NCBI GenBank assembly: GCA_035438805.1
Contig: DAORJA010000033.1
Span: forward strand, 1 to 11,584
From: UBA922 sp035438805
GTDB taxonomy: Bacteria > Patescibacteriota > Patescibacteriia > Magasanikbacterales > UBA922
DNA length: 11,584 nucleotides
Direction: 5' to 3'
Positions 1 to 6,667 of this stretch are shown piece by piece. Both the position numbers and the translations under genes were made by a program. The stretch's first letter is position 1, and each line of letters opens with the position of its first letter. The notes under the pieces were generated by a model. That model worked only from the letters and a program-made list of their open reading frames with translations, was not told the origin of the DNA and made no database searches.

Positions 1-450
1 ATTATGATTCGGAAATCGTGGTTTTTCTACTAGAAAAATAAATCGATTGTTATTTTCACTAATTAATTCTTCAGCACGAAGAAGAGCCGTGCGAAAATTA
101 TCTGGCCGCTCCATAAAATGATCTGCCCAAAGCAGAGCGACAGTCCCGGAAATCCCCTTTTGTTTAAGTCGTAAGAGTCCGAGTAATACCGCCGCTGCCA
201 AATCTCTCCGAGCCGGTTCACTCATGACATGGTCCGATGGTATTCCCGGAACCTGTTTCTGTACCAAATCTACATATCGACTATTAGTTGAAATGTAAAT
301 GTGATTGAGTCCAAGCGGCAAAATTCGCTCTACTGCCATCTGAAGCGTAGATTTTTCGTCTTTTAATTTTTCAAACTGTTTTGGAGACTTAGATCTGCTA
401 ATCGGCCATAATCTTGTCCCTGCTCCTCCAGCGAATATGAGAAAATGCAT
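1..450 (-). CDS. manC: Mannose-1-phosphate guanylyltransferase, N-terminal 150 codons (cut by window edge)
   Basis: The frame opens with ATG at 450 and stays open for 150 codons to the window edge, so the C-terminal part is missing. Residues 5-18 read IFAGGAGTRLWPIS, the nucleotide-binding signature of sugar-1-phosphate nucleotidyltransferases. The following SKSPKQF matches the ManC-type GDP-mannose pyrophosphorylases, whose usual form is RSxxPKQF. A WADH motif near residue 114 fits the metal and nucleotide site (usually PADH or SDH). The enzyme would make GDP-mannose from GTP and mannose-1-phosphate for surface glycans. It starts 11 bp after the PAP2 gene ends. An AAGGT overlapping that upstream stop codon is one of very few SD-like sequences here. 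The GDP-mannose assignment over other NDP-sugars rests mainly on RLWPISR...PKQF; I cannot see the C-terminal domain or tell whether it carries a phosphomannose isomerase fusion. Confidence 0.85.
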   Translation of the reverse strand, partial: MHFLIFAGGAGTRLWPISRSKSPKQFEKLKDEKSTLQMAVERILPLGLNHIYISTNSRYVDLVQKQVPGIPSDHVMSEPARRDLAAAVLLGLLRLKQKGISGTVALLWADHFMERPDNFRTALLRAEELISENNNRFIFLVEKPRFPNHN

Positions 451-461
451 AGATACGTACC

Positions 462-1028
462 TTACCACAAGAAACTAAATGGTTCAACAATATGATACAA
501 CACCAATGGTAAAAACCCTAAAACAAGATTAGCAACGACAAATCCACCTATAATATCCCGCGGATAATGTACCCCCACATACACTCGTGAAAATGATACA
601 AAAACAGCAGACATATACATAGCCACAATTAACCAGACCGGTGTAAAAGGTACCAATAGTAATACACCTGCGAGAAGAAAAGCCCCAATCGTGTGATCAG
701 AAGGAAATGATTTCCATGTACCAACCGTATGAATCAACTGTTTACTCTCTGGGAATTCAATACGTGGCCGTGGATGTTTGAATACAATAGCAAACAAATA
801 ACTCACAAATTCAGCGCACAAAAATGTAATAACAAATAATTCGAGATACTGTGTGAGCCACGAACCATTCCCCTGGCTCCATGCGTACAATCCATACACA
901 ATAGCAAAAACGAGCATAAGGAAGACCAGAATGTTCGCACAAAAAATCATGAATCGATCGCGATGAGGTTTGTTCCCAATACTCGCATTAATGCGCAAAA
1001 ATAATGTATGACTCCAAGACTTTTTCAT
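462..1028 (-). CDS. PAP2-family membrane phosphatase (possible undecaprenyl-diphosphate phosphatase)
   Basis: A 188-residue integral membrane protein with several hydrophobic segments and the PAP2/acid phosphatase active-site motifs. These are RP at residues 87-88 (HPRPR), PSDH at 109-112 (usual PSGH), and SR-x5-H-x3-D at 147-158 (SRVYVGVHYPRD), which hold the nucleophilic and acid/base histidines. The lysine expected seven residues before RP in the first motif is alanine; a lysine lies three residues before it instead. Such enzymes dephosphorylate lipid phosphates; the BcrC branch recycles undecaprenyl diphosphate, which fits the GDP-sugar gene just downstream. I chose ATG at 1028. An in-frame TTG at 1037, directly abutting the folP stop, would add three residues. 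Neither start has a Shine-Dalgarno, so translation may be coupled to folP. Substrate is an inference. Confidence 0.85.
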   Translation of the reverse strand: MKKSWSHTLFLRINASIGNKPHRDRFMIFCANILVFLMLVFAIVYGLYAWSQGNGSWLTQYLELFVITFLCAEFVSYLFAIVFKHPRPRIEFPESKQLIHTVGTWKSFPSDHTIGAFLLAGVLLLVPFTPVWLIVAMYMSAVFVSFSRVYVGVHYPRDIIGGFVVANLVLGFLPLVLYHIVEPFSFLW

Positions 1029-1037
1029 GTTATACAA

Positions 1038-1862
1038 TTATGACGAATGTGAATACATGTTCATAAGCTTGACCACTTCTCGCGCTTCCAACACATCATG
1101 CACACGGAGAATACGCGCACCGTTCATGATTGCAAGCGTGTGCAGAGCGGTAGTTCCATTAAGTGCACAATCAGGTGTTGTTCCTAATACCTTATTAATC
1201 ATTGATTTACGGGACACTCCCACAAGAATAGGATACCCTAATTCGCTAAACAAAGACAGATGTTTTAGTAATTGATAATTATGTTTAAGTGTTTTTCCAA
1301 ACCCAAAACCAGGATCAAGAATAATATCTCGCACACCAAGAGCTGTGAGTTGTTCTGCCTTATGTTTAAAAAATAAATATACTTCCTTCACTACATCAGT
1401 GTATTGAGGATTCTGTTGCATATCTCTAGGCGTACCTTGCATATGCATGAGAACATACGGAACCTGTAATTCAGCGATAGTCGCAAACATATTGGGGTCA
1501 TATTCACCCCCAGAAATATCATTAATCATATCAGCGCCTGCTCTAATCGCTTCTTTTGCAACAGATGCGCGGCATGTGTCTACCGAAATAATAAGATCTG
1601 AATAATTTTTCCTAATGATACGTATAGCACCGATCAAGCGCTTCAATTCTTCTTCCTCTGAAACCTCATCAGCTCCTGGTCGAGTTGACACAGCTCCTAC
1701 ATCAATAATTGTAGCCCCCTCAGTAATCATGGTCTGTACTTGTGTAAGAATCGTTTGTTCATCCGTATACTTGCCTCCATCAAAAAAAGAATCTGGTGTA
1801 ATGTTTAAGATTCCCATGACAACAGGTGTAGTGAGATCAAGAACTTTCCCATTACAATCCAT
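1038..1862 (-). CDS. folP: Dihydropteroate synthase
   Basis: Joins p-aminobenzoate to dihydropterin pyrophosphate to give dihydropteroate in folate synthesis; a cytosolic TIM barrel. The 274 residues match the family's usual length. Landmarks are MGILNITPDSFFDGG (16-30), STRPGA (59-64), SVDT (93-96), INDISGG (113-119), LMHMQGTP (138-145), DPGFGFGK (183-190), GVSRKSM (215-221) and RVHD (253-256). The usual GGES before TRPG reads GAVS. Pterin- and pABA-binding residues otherwise look intact. From memory, the blocks INDISGG, DPGFGFGKTLxxNYxLL and ALNGTT resemble the Bacteroidota type more than the proteobacterial one, so lateral origin is possible. It lies 9 bp after prfB and abuts the PAP2 gene. 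No other folate gene is in the window. No Shine-Dalgarno is visible. Confidence 0.96.
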   Translation of the reverse strand: MDCNGKVLDLTTPVVMGILNITPDSFFDGGKYTDEQTILTQVQTMITEGATIIDVGAVSTRPGADEVSEEEELKRLIGAIRIIRKNYSDLIISVDTCRASVAKEAIRAGADMINDISGGEYDPNMFATIAELQVPYVLMHMQGTPRDMQQNPQYTDVVKEVYLFFKHKAEQLTALGVRDIILDPGFGFGKTLKHNYQLLKHLSLFSELGYPILVGVSRKSMINKVLGTTPDCALNGTTALHTLAIMNGARILRVHDVLEAREVVKLMNMYSHSS

Positions 1863-1871
1863 AGTAATATT

Positions 1872-2981
1872 CTATTGCTTGGATTTAATATATCGCAGAT
1901 ATGCTTCAACAAATTCATCGAGCTCTCCATTCAAAATAGCCTCAGTATCTGCAGTCTCATGTCTCGTTCGTACATCCTTTACCATTCTATATGGCTGCAA
2001 TACATAGGATTTGATCTGGTTCCCCCATTCAGCACTCTTGTGTTCTCCGCGTAGTTTCAGACGCTCTTCTTCTTCTTTTTCTTCTTGTAATTTAAGTAAT
2101 TTTGAAAGCAGCACTTTCATTGCAGTTTCTTTATTTTGCAATTGCGATCGCTCATTTTGACATTGTACGGTAATTCCGGTTGGAATGTGCACTATGCGCA
2201 CTGCTGAATATGTAGTGTTTACGCTTTGCCCACCTTTTCCACCTGCCATGAATGTATCAATACGCAAATCTTTTGGATCAATAGTAACTGCATCAGCGCT
2301 TGCAACCTCAGGGATAACTTCAATCAACGCAAAAGATGTGTGGCGCATTTGTTCAGCATCAAATGGAGAAATTCGGACAAGCCGATGTGTACCATGTTCG
2401 CTTTTCAGATGCCCATACGCATACCGACCTTCTACACGAAACGTGACAGACTTAATTCCAGCTTCACTACCTCGTGATTCATCAATCATGGTCGTAGCCC
2501 AACCTTTCTTCTCAGCATAGCGCATTACCATTCGAAGAAGCATTTCAGACCAGTCTTGTGCCTCAGTTCCCCCGCTCCCTGCATGTATGGAAACGATTGC
2601 TCCGAGTGTGTCATATTTCCCATTCATCAAAACCAAAAACTCAAGTTTCTCAAATTTCTTTTCAAGCTCTTCTACTTTACTTGATACATCTGATTCCAAA
2701 GATTCATCAGGACTGTTCTCCAAATCTTCTGCAAACAAAAAAAGCTCTCGGGTTTCTTTCTGAAGAGTTTCCCAGGTTTCAATCTCAGATACCAAACTTT
2801 CTCGCTGTTTTGACACTTGCCCAGCGCTCTCAGGATTTGTCCAAAATGCTGGATCTTGCATATTCTTTTCAAGATGAGCCACTTGTTCTTTTAACTCATC
2901 AATCCGAAGAAGTTTCCACGTATCAGTGATTTTTGTGTTGAGTATTTCCAGCCGTCCAATGATGTCTTTAATAGCGCTCAT
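1872..2981 (-). CDS. prfB: Peptide chain release factor 2
   Basis: Reads UGA and UAA stop codons on the ribosome and triggers peptide release. The 369 residues are full length. SPF at 205-207 is the RF2 anticodon-like tripeptide (RF1 would have PxT), and GGQ at 250-252 is the hydrolysis motif, here in a GGKGGQSVN context instead of the commoner SGAGGQHVN. An N-terminal coiled-coil domain occupies about 1-115. The whole protein is in one frame: where many bacteria have the autoregulatory CUU-UGA-C frameshift near codon 25, this gene reads through LLRIDEL (24-30) with no in-frame stop, so that feedback is absent. It is the first gene of a prfB-folP-PAP2-manC operon. No Shine-Dalgarno is visible, and a candidate -10 lies 9 bp before the ATG. 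Confidence 0.97.
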   Translation of the reverse strand: MSAIKDIIGRLEILNTKITDTWKLLRIDELKEQVAHLEKNMQDPAFWTNPESAGQVSKQRESLVSEIETWETLQKETRELFLFAEDLENSPDESLESDVSSKVEELEKKFEKLEFLVLMNGKYDTLGAIVSIHAGSGGTEAQDWSEMLLRMVMRYAEKKGWATTMIDESRGSEAGIKSVTFRVEGRYAYGHLKSEHGTHRLVRISPFDAEQMRHTSFALIEVIPEVASADAVTIDPKDLRIDTFMAGGKGGQSVNTTYSAVRIVHIPTGITVQCQNERSQLQNKETAMKVLLSKLLKLQEEKEEEERLKLRGEHKSAEWGNQIKSYVLQPYRMVKDVRTRHETADTEAILNGELDEFVEAYLRYIKSKQ

Positions 2982-2990
2982 AATAGAGTC

Positions 2991-3019
2991 AGTTTAGCGA
3001 AAATAAGGAAAAGATTCAA
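2991..3019 (-). promoter_or_regulatory. Candidate sigma70-type promoter for prfB operon
   Basis: On the minus strand, TTGAAT (3014-3019) and TAAACT (2991-2996) are separated by 17 bp. Each matches four of six consensus positions. The -10 ends 9 bp before the prfB ATG, so the predicted start of transcription is only about 2 nt before the start codon, which would make the mRNA nearly leaderless. It lies just after the groL terminator, where a new promoter is needed. A+T richness raises the risk of a chance match. Confidence 0.5.
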
Positions 3020-3023
3020 GTAT

Positions 3024-3060
3024 AAAAATATAAAACAAACTCCCCGTTTTCACGAGGAGT
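3024..3060 (-). terminator. Intrinsic terminator after groL
   Basis: On the minus strand, GACTCC and GGAGT arms (ACTCC/GGAGT at 3039-3043 and 3056-3060) pair, with an inner CG/CG pair beyond one mismatch. They are followed by a T-rich run (TTTGTTTTATATTTTT). It lies 22 bp after the groL stop and ends the groES-groL transcript. Confidence 0.85.
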
Positions 3061-3081
3061 CTCTATGTTATCAATCGAAAA

Positions 3082-4716
3082 TTACATCATTCCCATTCCC
3101 CCACCCATTCCTCCCATGCCACCAGGCATTTGAGGTTCTTCTTTCTTGGGGAGGTCAGTGACTACTGCTTCGGTCGTGAGAAGCATTCCTGCAGCAGATA
3201 CTGCGTTCTGAAGTGCACTTCGAGTAACTTTAGTTGGGTCAATAACTCCTGCTGCAACCATGTCTTCATATTCACCAGTCACAGCATTGAACCCAAAATT
3301 ACCTTCACGTTTTTTAACTTCATCTACCACTACCGCACCTTCGTATCCTGCATTTTTTGCAATGGTGCGAATTGGCTCTTCAAGTGCACGGCGAAGAATA
3401 GCAACGGCAACCATTTCTTCTGGTTCGAGTTTGATAGTATCAAGTGCTTTCATAGCGCGGAGCAATGCTACTCCACCACCAGGAACCACTCCTTCTTCAA
3501 TCGCAGCTTTAGTAGCACCTACAGCATCTTCTACACGATGTTTCACTTCTTTCATTTCAGTCTCAGTTGCAGCTCCTACTCGAATAACAGCTACTCCACC
3601 TGCAAGTTTTGCAAGACGCTCTTGTAGTTTTTCTCGATCAAATTCTGAATCACTTTGTTCAATAAACTTTTTAATCTGTGATACACGATCAGTAATTGCA
3701 CTCTGATCACCTTTTCCCTCAACAATCGTAGTATTTTCTTTTGTTGAAACAACTTTGCGAGCACGTCCCAAATCTTCAAGAGTAACACTGTCAAGTTTGA
3801 GACCTACTTCTTCAGTAATCACTTTTCCACCAGTAAGAACGGCAATATCCTGAAGCATTTCTTTTCGTCGATCTCCAAATCCTGGAGCTTTGACCGCAAG
3901 GACATTGAACGTTCCTCGAAGTTTGTTTAGAACTAAAGTAGTAAGCGCCTGACCCTCAACATCATCTGCAATAATTACCATATCTTTTCGTCCACTCTGC
4001 GCTACTTTTTCAAGCACTGGAAGTACTTCCTCAACAGAAGAAATCTTTTTATCAGTAATAAGGATATAAGGATCTTCATATTCTGCTTCCATACGATCAG
4101 TGTTAGTGACCATATACGCAGAGACATACCCTTTATCAAATCGCATACCTTTTACAGTCTCAATCGCCATGCCAAATGTCTGAGATTCTTCGACAGTAAT
4201 TACCCCATCATTCCCAACCTCTTTCATTGCTTCAGCAATTTTTTCTCCAATTTCTCGATCGTTAGCTGAAATTGATGCCACATTTGCAATTTCATTCGCT
4301 TCAACTTTTTTTGAAATATTATTTTTAAGCTCAAGAATAACTGCTTCTGCAGCTTTATGTAGTCCGCGGTTTAAGGCAACAGGATTAGCACCAGCAGTTA
4401 CATTTTTCAATCCTTCTTTTACAATTGCCTGAGCCAAAACAGTTGCCGTGGTCGTACCATCGCCCACAATATCATTGGTTTTACTTGCAACTTCTTTGAT
4501 AATTTCAACTCCAATATTTTCAAACTTATCTTCAAGCTCGATTTCTTTTGCAACCGTAACTCCATCCTTCGTAATAATCGGACTTCCATACCCACGATCA
4601 AGTACGACGTTGCGCCCTTTAGGGCCAAGTGTAATTTTTACGGTATTTGCGAGAATATCAACTCCGCGCACCAAAGCTTGGCGTGCGTCATCATCAAATT
4701 TGATTTGTTTTGCCAT
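3082..4716 (-). CDS. groL: Chaperonin GroEL (60 kDa)
   Basis: The large chaperonin subunit, which encloses unfolded proteins in an ATP-driven double ring capped by GroES in the cytosol. The 544 residues are full length. The N-terminal equatorial domain has GPKGRNVVLD (31-40) and the ATP-binding GDGTTTATVL (85-94). The late equatorial part has DAVGATKAAIEEGVVPGGG, which carries the conserved aspartate for hydrolysis. The C-terminus ends in the flexible Gly-Met tail (GGMGGMGGGMGMM). Nothing suggests truncation or divergence. It starts 27 bp after groES and is presumably cotranscribed from the CIRCE-controlled promoter at 5094-5122. There is no Shine-Dalgarno; the bases before the ATG are A/T only (ATTTATTTATAT). 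Confidence 0.99.
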   Translation of the reverse strand: MAKQIKFDDDARQALVRGVDILANTVKITLGPKGRNVVLDRGYGSPIITKDGVTVAKEIELEDKFENIGVEIIKEVASKTNDIVGDGTTTATVLAQAIVKEGLKNVTAGANPVALNRGLHKAAEAVILELKNNISKKVEANEIANVASISANDREIGEKIAEAMKEVGNDGVITVEESQTFGMAIETVKGMRFDKGYVSAYMVTNTDRMEAEYEDPYILITDKKISSVEEVLPVLEKVAQSGRKDMVIIADDVEGQALTTLVLNKLRGTFNVLAVKAPGFGDRRKEMLQDIAVLTGGKVITEEVGLKLDSVTLEDLGRARKVVSTKENTTIVEGKGDQSAITDRVSQIKKFIEQSDSEFDREKLQERLAKLAGGVAVIRVGAATETEMKEVKHRVEDAVGATKAAIEEGVVPGGGVALLRAMKALDTIKLEPEEMVAVAILRRALEEPIRTIAKNAGYEGAVVVDEVKKREGNFGFNAVTGEYEDMVAAGVIDPTKVTRSALQNAVSAAGMLLTTEAVVTDLPKKEEPQMPGGMGGMGGGMGMM

Positions 4717-4743
4717 ATATAAATAAATTAGTGAACATGATTG

Positions 4744-5019
4744 TTACTCAATAACAGCGACCACGTTCTCATGATCAAGAACCTTGTATTCAATACCTTC
4801 AACTTTAACATCATCATCCCAACCTTTTTTAAACAGCACTTTCATCCCAACCTTGAGATTAAGTTTAGAAAGTTTTTCACCTTCACCAAGTGCGATAATT
4901 TCTCCTTCTGTTTTTTTCTCTTTATCAAGAGTGTCTGGTAGCACAATCCCAGACTTCGTTGTCTCTTCCTCTTTGAGAGGTTTTACAAGTACCCGGTCAC
5001 CCAATGGTCGAATTGACAT
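4744..5019 (-). CDS. groES: Co-chaperonin GroES (10 kDa)
   Basis: Heptameric lid of the GroEL chamber. The 91 residues are a little shorter than the E. coli protein (97). It begins with the family signature MSIRPLGDRVLVKP; the mobile loop that contacts GroEL includes SGIVLP (about 23-28), and the end DHENVVAVIE matches the family's closing strand. It is the first gene of the groES-groL operon. The ATG at 5019 has no Shine-Dalgarno (TTATTTACCGT before it), and the leader contains the CIRCE operator, so HrcA repression and heat induction are expected. Confidence 0.98.
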   Translation of the reverse strand: MSIRPLGDRVLVKPLKEEETTKSGIVLPDTLDKEKKTEGEIIALGEGEKLSKLNLKVGMKVLFKKGWDDDVKVEGIEYKVLDHENVVAVIE

Positions 5020-5054
5020 ACGGTAAATAAGATTAATAAATAATATATGTATAC

Positions 5055-5083
5055 ATTATCACTCTTATTTTGCGAGTGATAAT
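5055..5083 (-). promoter_or_regulatory. CIRCE operator (HrcA binding site)
   Basis: A perfect inverted repeat: TTATCACTC (5056-5064), a 9-bp spacer, then GAGTGATAA (5074-5082). One extra pair on each side makes 10-bp arms. The established CIRCE consensus is TTAGCACTC-N9-GAGTGCTAA; this site differs at one position per arm and has the same spacer length. It starts a few bp downstream of the predicted transcription start and upstream of groES, the usual place. HrcA itself is not in the window. Confidence 0.93.
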
Positions 5084-5093
5084 ATCCTCTAAG

Positions 5094-5122
5094 ATAATAG
5101 AATATTTTACCATGACTGTCAA
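5094..5122 (-). promoter_or_regulatory. Sigma70-type promoter of groES-groL
   Basis: On the minus strand, a perfect -35 TTGACA (5117-5122), a 17-bp spacer, and TATTAT (5094-5099, five of six). The predicted start near 5087 puts the CIRCE repeat at about +4 to +32, suited to repression by HrcA. A housekeeping promoter plus CIRCE argues against a dedicated heat-shock sigma factor for this operon. Confidence 0.9.
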
Positions 5123-5142
5123 GGCACAAAATATAGGAAATT

Positions 5143-5269
5143 AAAAAAGCCCGTGGCGGGATGCAGCCTGATGCGACGACCGTAAATGAAATTCGTGATG
5201 CCTGTCAGAAACACGAATTTCGCACAGCGTCGCTTCATGCAAATGCGTCCCGCTACGAGCTCTTAACAT
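5143..5269 (-). ncRNA. Candidate small RNA, rod-shaped, about 127 nt
   Basis: A promoter, a self-complementary body and a U6 end lie in order on the minus strand with no credible ORF. The outer stem pairs 5244-5264 with 5145-5165 (about 18 pairs, two A.C mismatches), down into the terminal U run. After a 6/3-nt internal loop, 5228-5237 pairs with 5169-5178 (nine of ten). After a second internal loop (6/9 nt), 5212-5221 pairs perfectly with 5188-5197 (GAAATTCGTG with CACGAATTTC). The 14-nt apical loop contains CTGACAG. A small CCCG-CCA-CGGG hairpin could form at the 3' end instead, as the terminator. The shape recalls 6S RNA but is shorter and I do not recognise a family. The alternative is an unusually long terminator for the ligase gene. 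Function unknown. Confidence 0.65.
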
Positions 5270-5274
5270 GACTA

Positions 5275-5303
5275 ACTATACCCTCGTATGCAGTACCTGT
5301 CAA
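5275..5303 (-). promoter_or_regulatory. Strong promoter driving the candidate small RNA
   Basis: On the minus strand, TTGACA (5298-5303, perfect), a 17-bp spacer, and TATAGT (5275-5280, five of six). The predicted start is near 5267-5269. It lies 21 bp beyond the ligase stop codon and about 150 bp upstream of the separate groES promoter, with a T6 end between them. It therefore appears to serve the RNA and not groES. Confidence 0.85.
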
Positions 5304-5324
5304 CGAGCAAAATAGGTTACAAAA

Positions 5325-6653
5325 TCACATTTTGTGGACATACTGTGGAGTGCTTGTGGAGAACCGAAAAAATACGCTAAGATAAGCAAAAAACAGAATA
5401 ATTCCTGGATAAACAGTCACAAAGTAATGATCAAAAAAACTAATAAACGTAAAAGGTAGAACACCGCTTATCAAAAACAACATGCGTGTATCTCCTGAAC
5501 TGCGGGTTCCAAACCACACAAACAACGCAAAAGAAATTGAAAAAAGTAAAACACCAATAAGTCCGTATTCTACCAATACAGCAAATAATGAAATATGTAC
5601 GGGCTGATATATATAGCTTGGAAGTGTGGAATCATATCTATTCCATGCTTCTATAAATGTCCCCCCGCCAAAACCAAGAATTGGTTTGTTACGATGCAGT
5701 TTCCATGCAACTTCTATTCCCTCTTGTCTCTCAGATAATGAACGAGTTTCAGAAAGAGAAGTTGGAATAGTGCGTGTATACAAAAGATCATGATACAAGA
5801 CTCCACACACCAAACCAATTATTATTGAACCTGCAATAAGTAACAAAATATTCCTAATCTTATTCTTTGCCGCGTATAGTACAAACCCCATACATACAAA
5901 TATGTATGCAATAATAGCTGATCTGCTTAATGTGGTAAAAAGAGTAAAAGCAGTACATACATGAATAATGACTAATCCAATCTTTTCTCGCACTTTCACA
6001 ATTAAACAAGAATACAAAAACGTGAATGTAAGTACGCACACAAGATATCCCCCAAAGATATTTGGATGTGGGAATGATCCATATGCCCTAAGCCACCGGC
6101 CAATAGTGTCAGAAGCAACGATTGATGAACCAGGGTTAAAAGCAATGTGTTCACTAAGCCCAAATACTGTTGAACTAAAGCTTGTTTGTGTAAACCACTG
6201 GAATAAACCCAAGGCAATTGGTGCAATACTTCCAATAAGAAATGCTCGGACCCAATCGTGTATGGGAACCTTAGAAACAATAATCGCTGTAAGCAGCATG
6301 TATCCTTCAATAAGAAAAAGCGCATGTCTGACGGATACATCAAAATTAATAGAAACCCACGTATGGAAAAATAGATATAAAGGAAACGCGCAAAATGCGC
6401 ATAGCCAATATATCTTTTTCAACTTAGCACGAATATCGACAGGTTTAATGACTACACTGGATTTAAAATTAAAAAAACTTACAATACACAGAAGCCACAG
6501 TATTACTTCACTGATATAAAACCCTAGAGTGAGGTACGGTGACACAACGTCATTAATTACCCCCGTGTGATATATCCAAATCGTTTGCCAGGGAAATACA
6601 ATTCCCCATACATAGACAAGGATTCGCTCTATTTGCAAGACGCGTGTAAACAT
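5325..6653 (-). CDS. O-antigen ligase / Wzy-like polymerase family membrane protein
   Basis: A 442-residue polytopic membrane protein with about ten or more hydrophobic helices. In the last third it has the loop typical of the O-antigen ligase/polymerase family (PF04932): RQEGIEVAWKLHRNKPILGFGGGTF, with the P-x-x-G-x-G-x-x-x-F pattern. This is followed by VHISLFAVLVEYGLIG, where the family usually has HNxxL...E-x-GLxG; the asparagine is isoleucine here. Members join or polymerise lipid-linked oligosaccharides on the outer face of the membrane. The exact role (ligase or polymerase, and glycan) cannot be read from sequence. ATG at 6653 is 14 bp after the nucleotidyltransferase-like gene ends, so the two are probably cotranscribed. 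No Shine-Dalgarno. Ends in TGA. No strong terminator of its own is visible; the rod-like RNA region follows. Confidence 0.88.
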   Translation of the reverse strand: MFTRVLQIERILVYVWGIVFPWQTIWIYHTGVINDVVSPYLTLGFYISEVILWLLCIVSFFNFKSSVVIKPVDIRAKLKKIYWLCAFCAFPLYLFFHTWVSINFDVSVRHALFLIEGYMLLTAIIVSKVPIHDWVRAFLIGSIAPIALGLFQWFTQTSFSSTVFGLSEHIAFNPGSSIVASDTIGRWLRAYGSFPHPNIFGGYLVCVLTFTFLYSCLIVKVREKIGLVIIHVCTAFTLFTTLSRSAIIAYIFVCMGFVLYAAKNKIRNILLLIAGSIIIGLVCGVLYHDLLYTRTIPTSLSETRSLSERQEGIEVAWKLHRNKPILGFGGGTFIEAWNRYDSTLPSYIYQPVHISLFAVLVEYGLIGVLLFSISFALFVWFGTRSSGDTRMLFLISGVLPFTFISFFDHYFVTVYPGIILFFAYLSVFFRFSTSTPQYVHKM

Positions 6654-6667
6654 AGAGATTGATAATG

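Noticed and set aside
1029..1037. TTG start for the PAP2 gene at 1037
   Set aside because: It adds only three residues and has no Shine-Dalgarno; the ATG at 1028 followed by MKKSWS is simpler. It cannot be fully excluded.
3130..3706. Plus-strand open frames opposite groL
   Set aside because: They are antisense shadows of a well-conserved gene, with Ser/Phe/Cys-rich low-complexity products and no ribosome site.
5143..5269. Integron attC site or insertion-sequence end as an explanation for the long palindrome
   Set aside because: No RYYYAAC/GTTRRRY core pair is found at the ends, no integrase or transposase is nearby, and a promoter and U6 end fit an RNA gene better.
5143..5269. Bacterial SRP (4.5S) RNA
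   Set aside because: The conserved GGAA-type apical loop and its AGCA partner of SRP domain IV are absent; the apical loop is TTTCTGACAGGCAT.
5308..5340. A terminator hairpin (ACAAAA/TTTTGT) at the ligase stop codon
   Set aside because: The stem is only A-T rich with a single G-C pair and is not followed by a clean T run, so it is unlikely to terminate transcription.
5968..6519. A 183-codon plus-strand frame opposite the O-antigen ligase gene
   Set aside because: It lies fully antisense to a gene with clear membrane helices and a family motif, and shows no domain or start signals.
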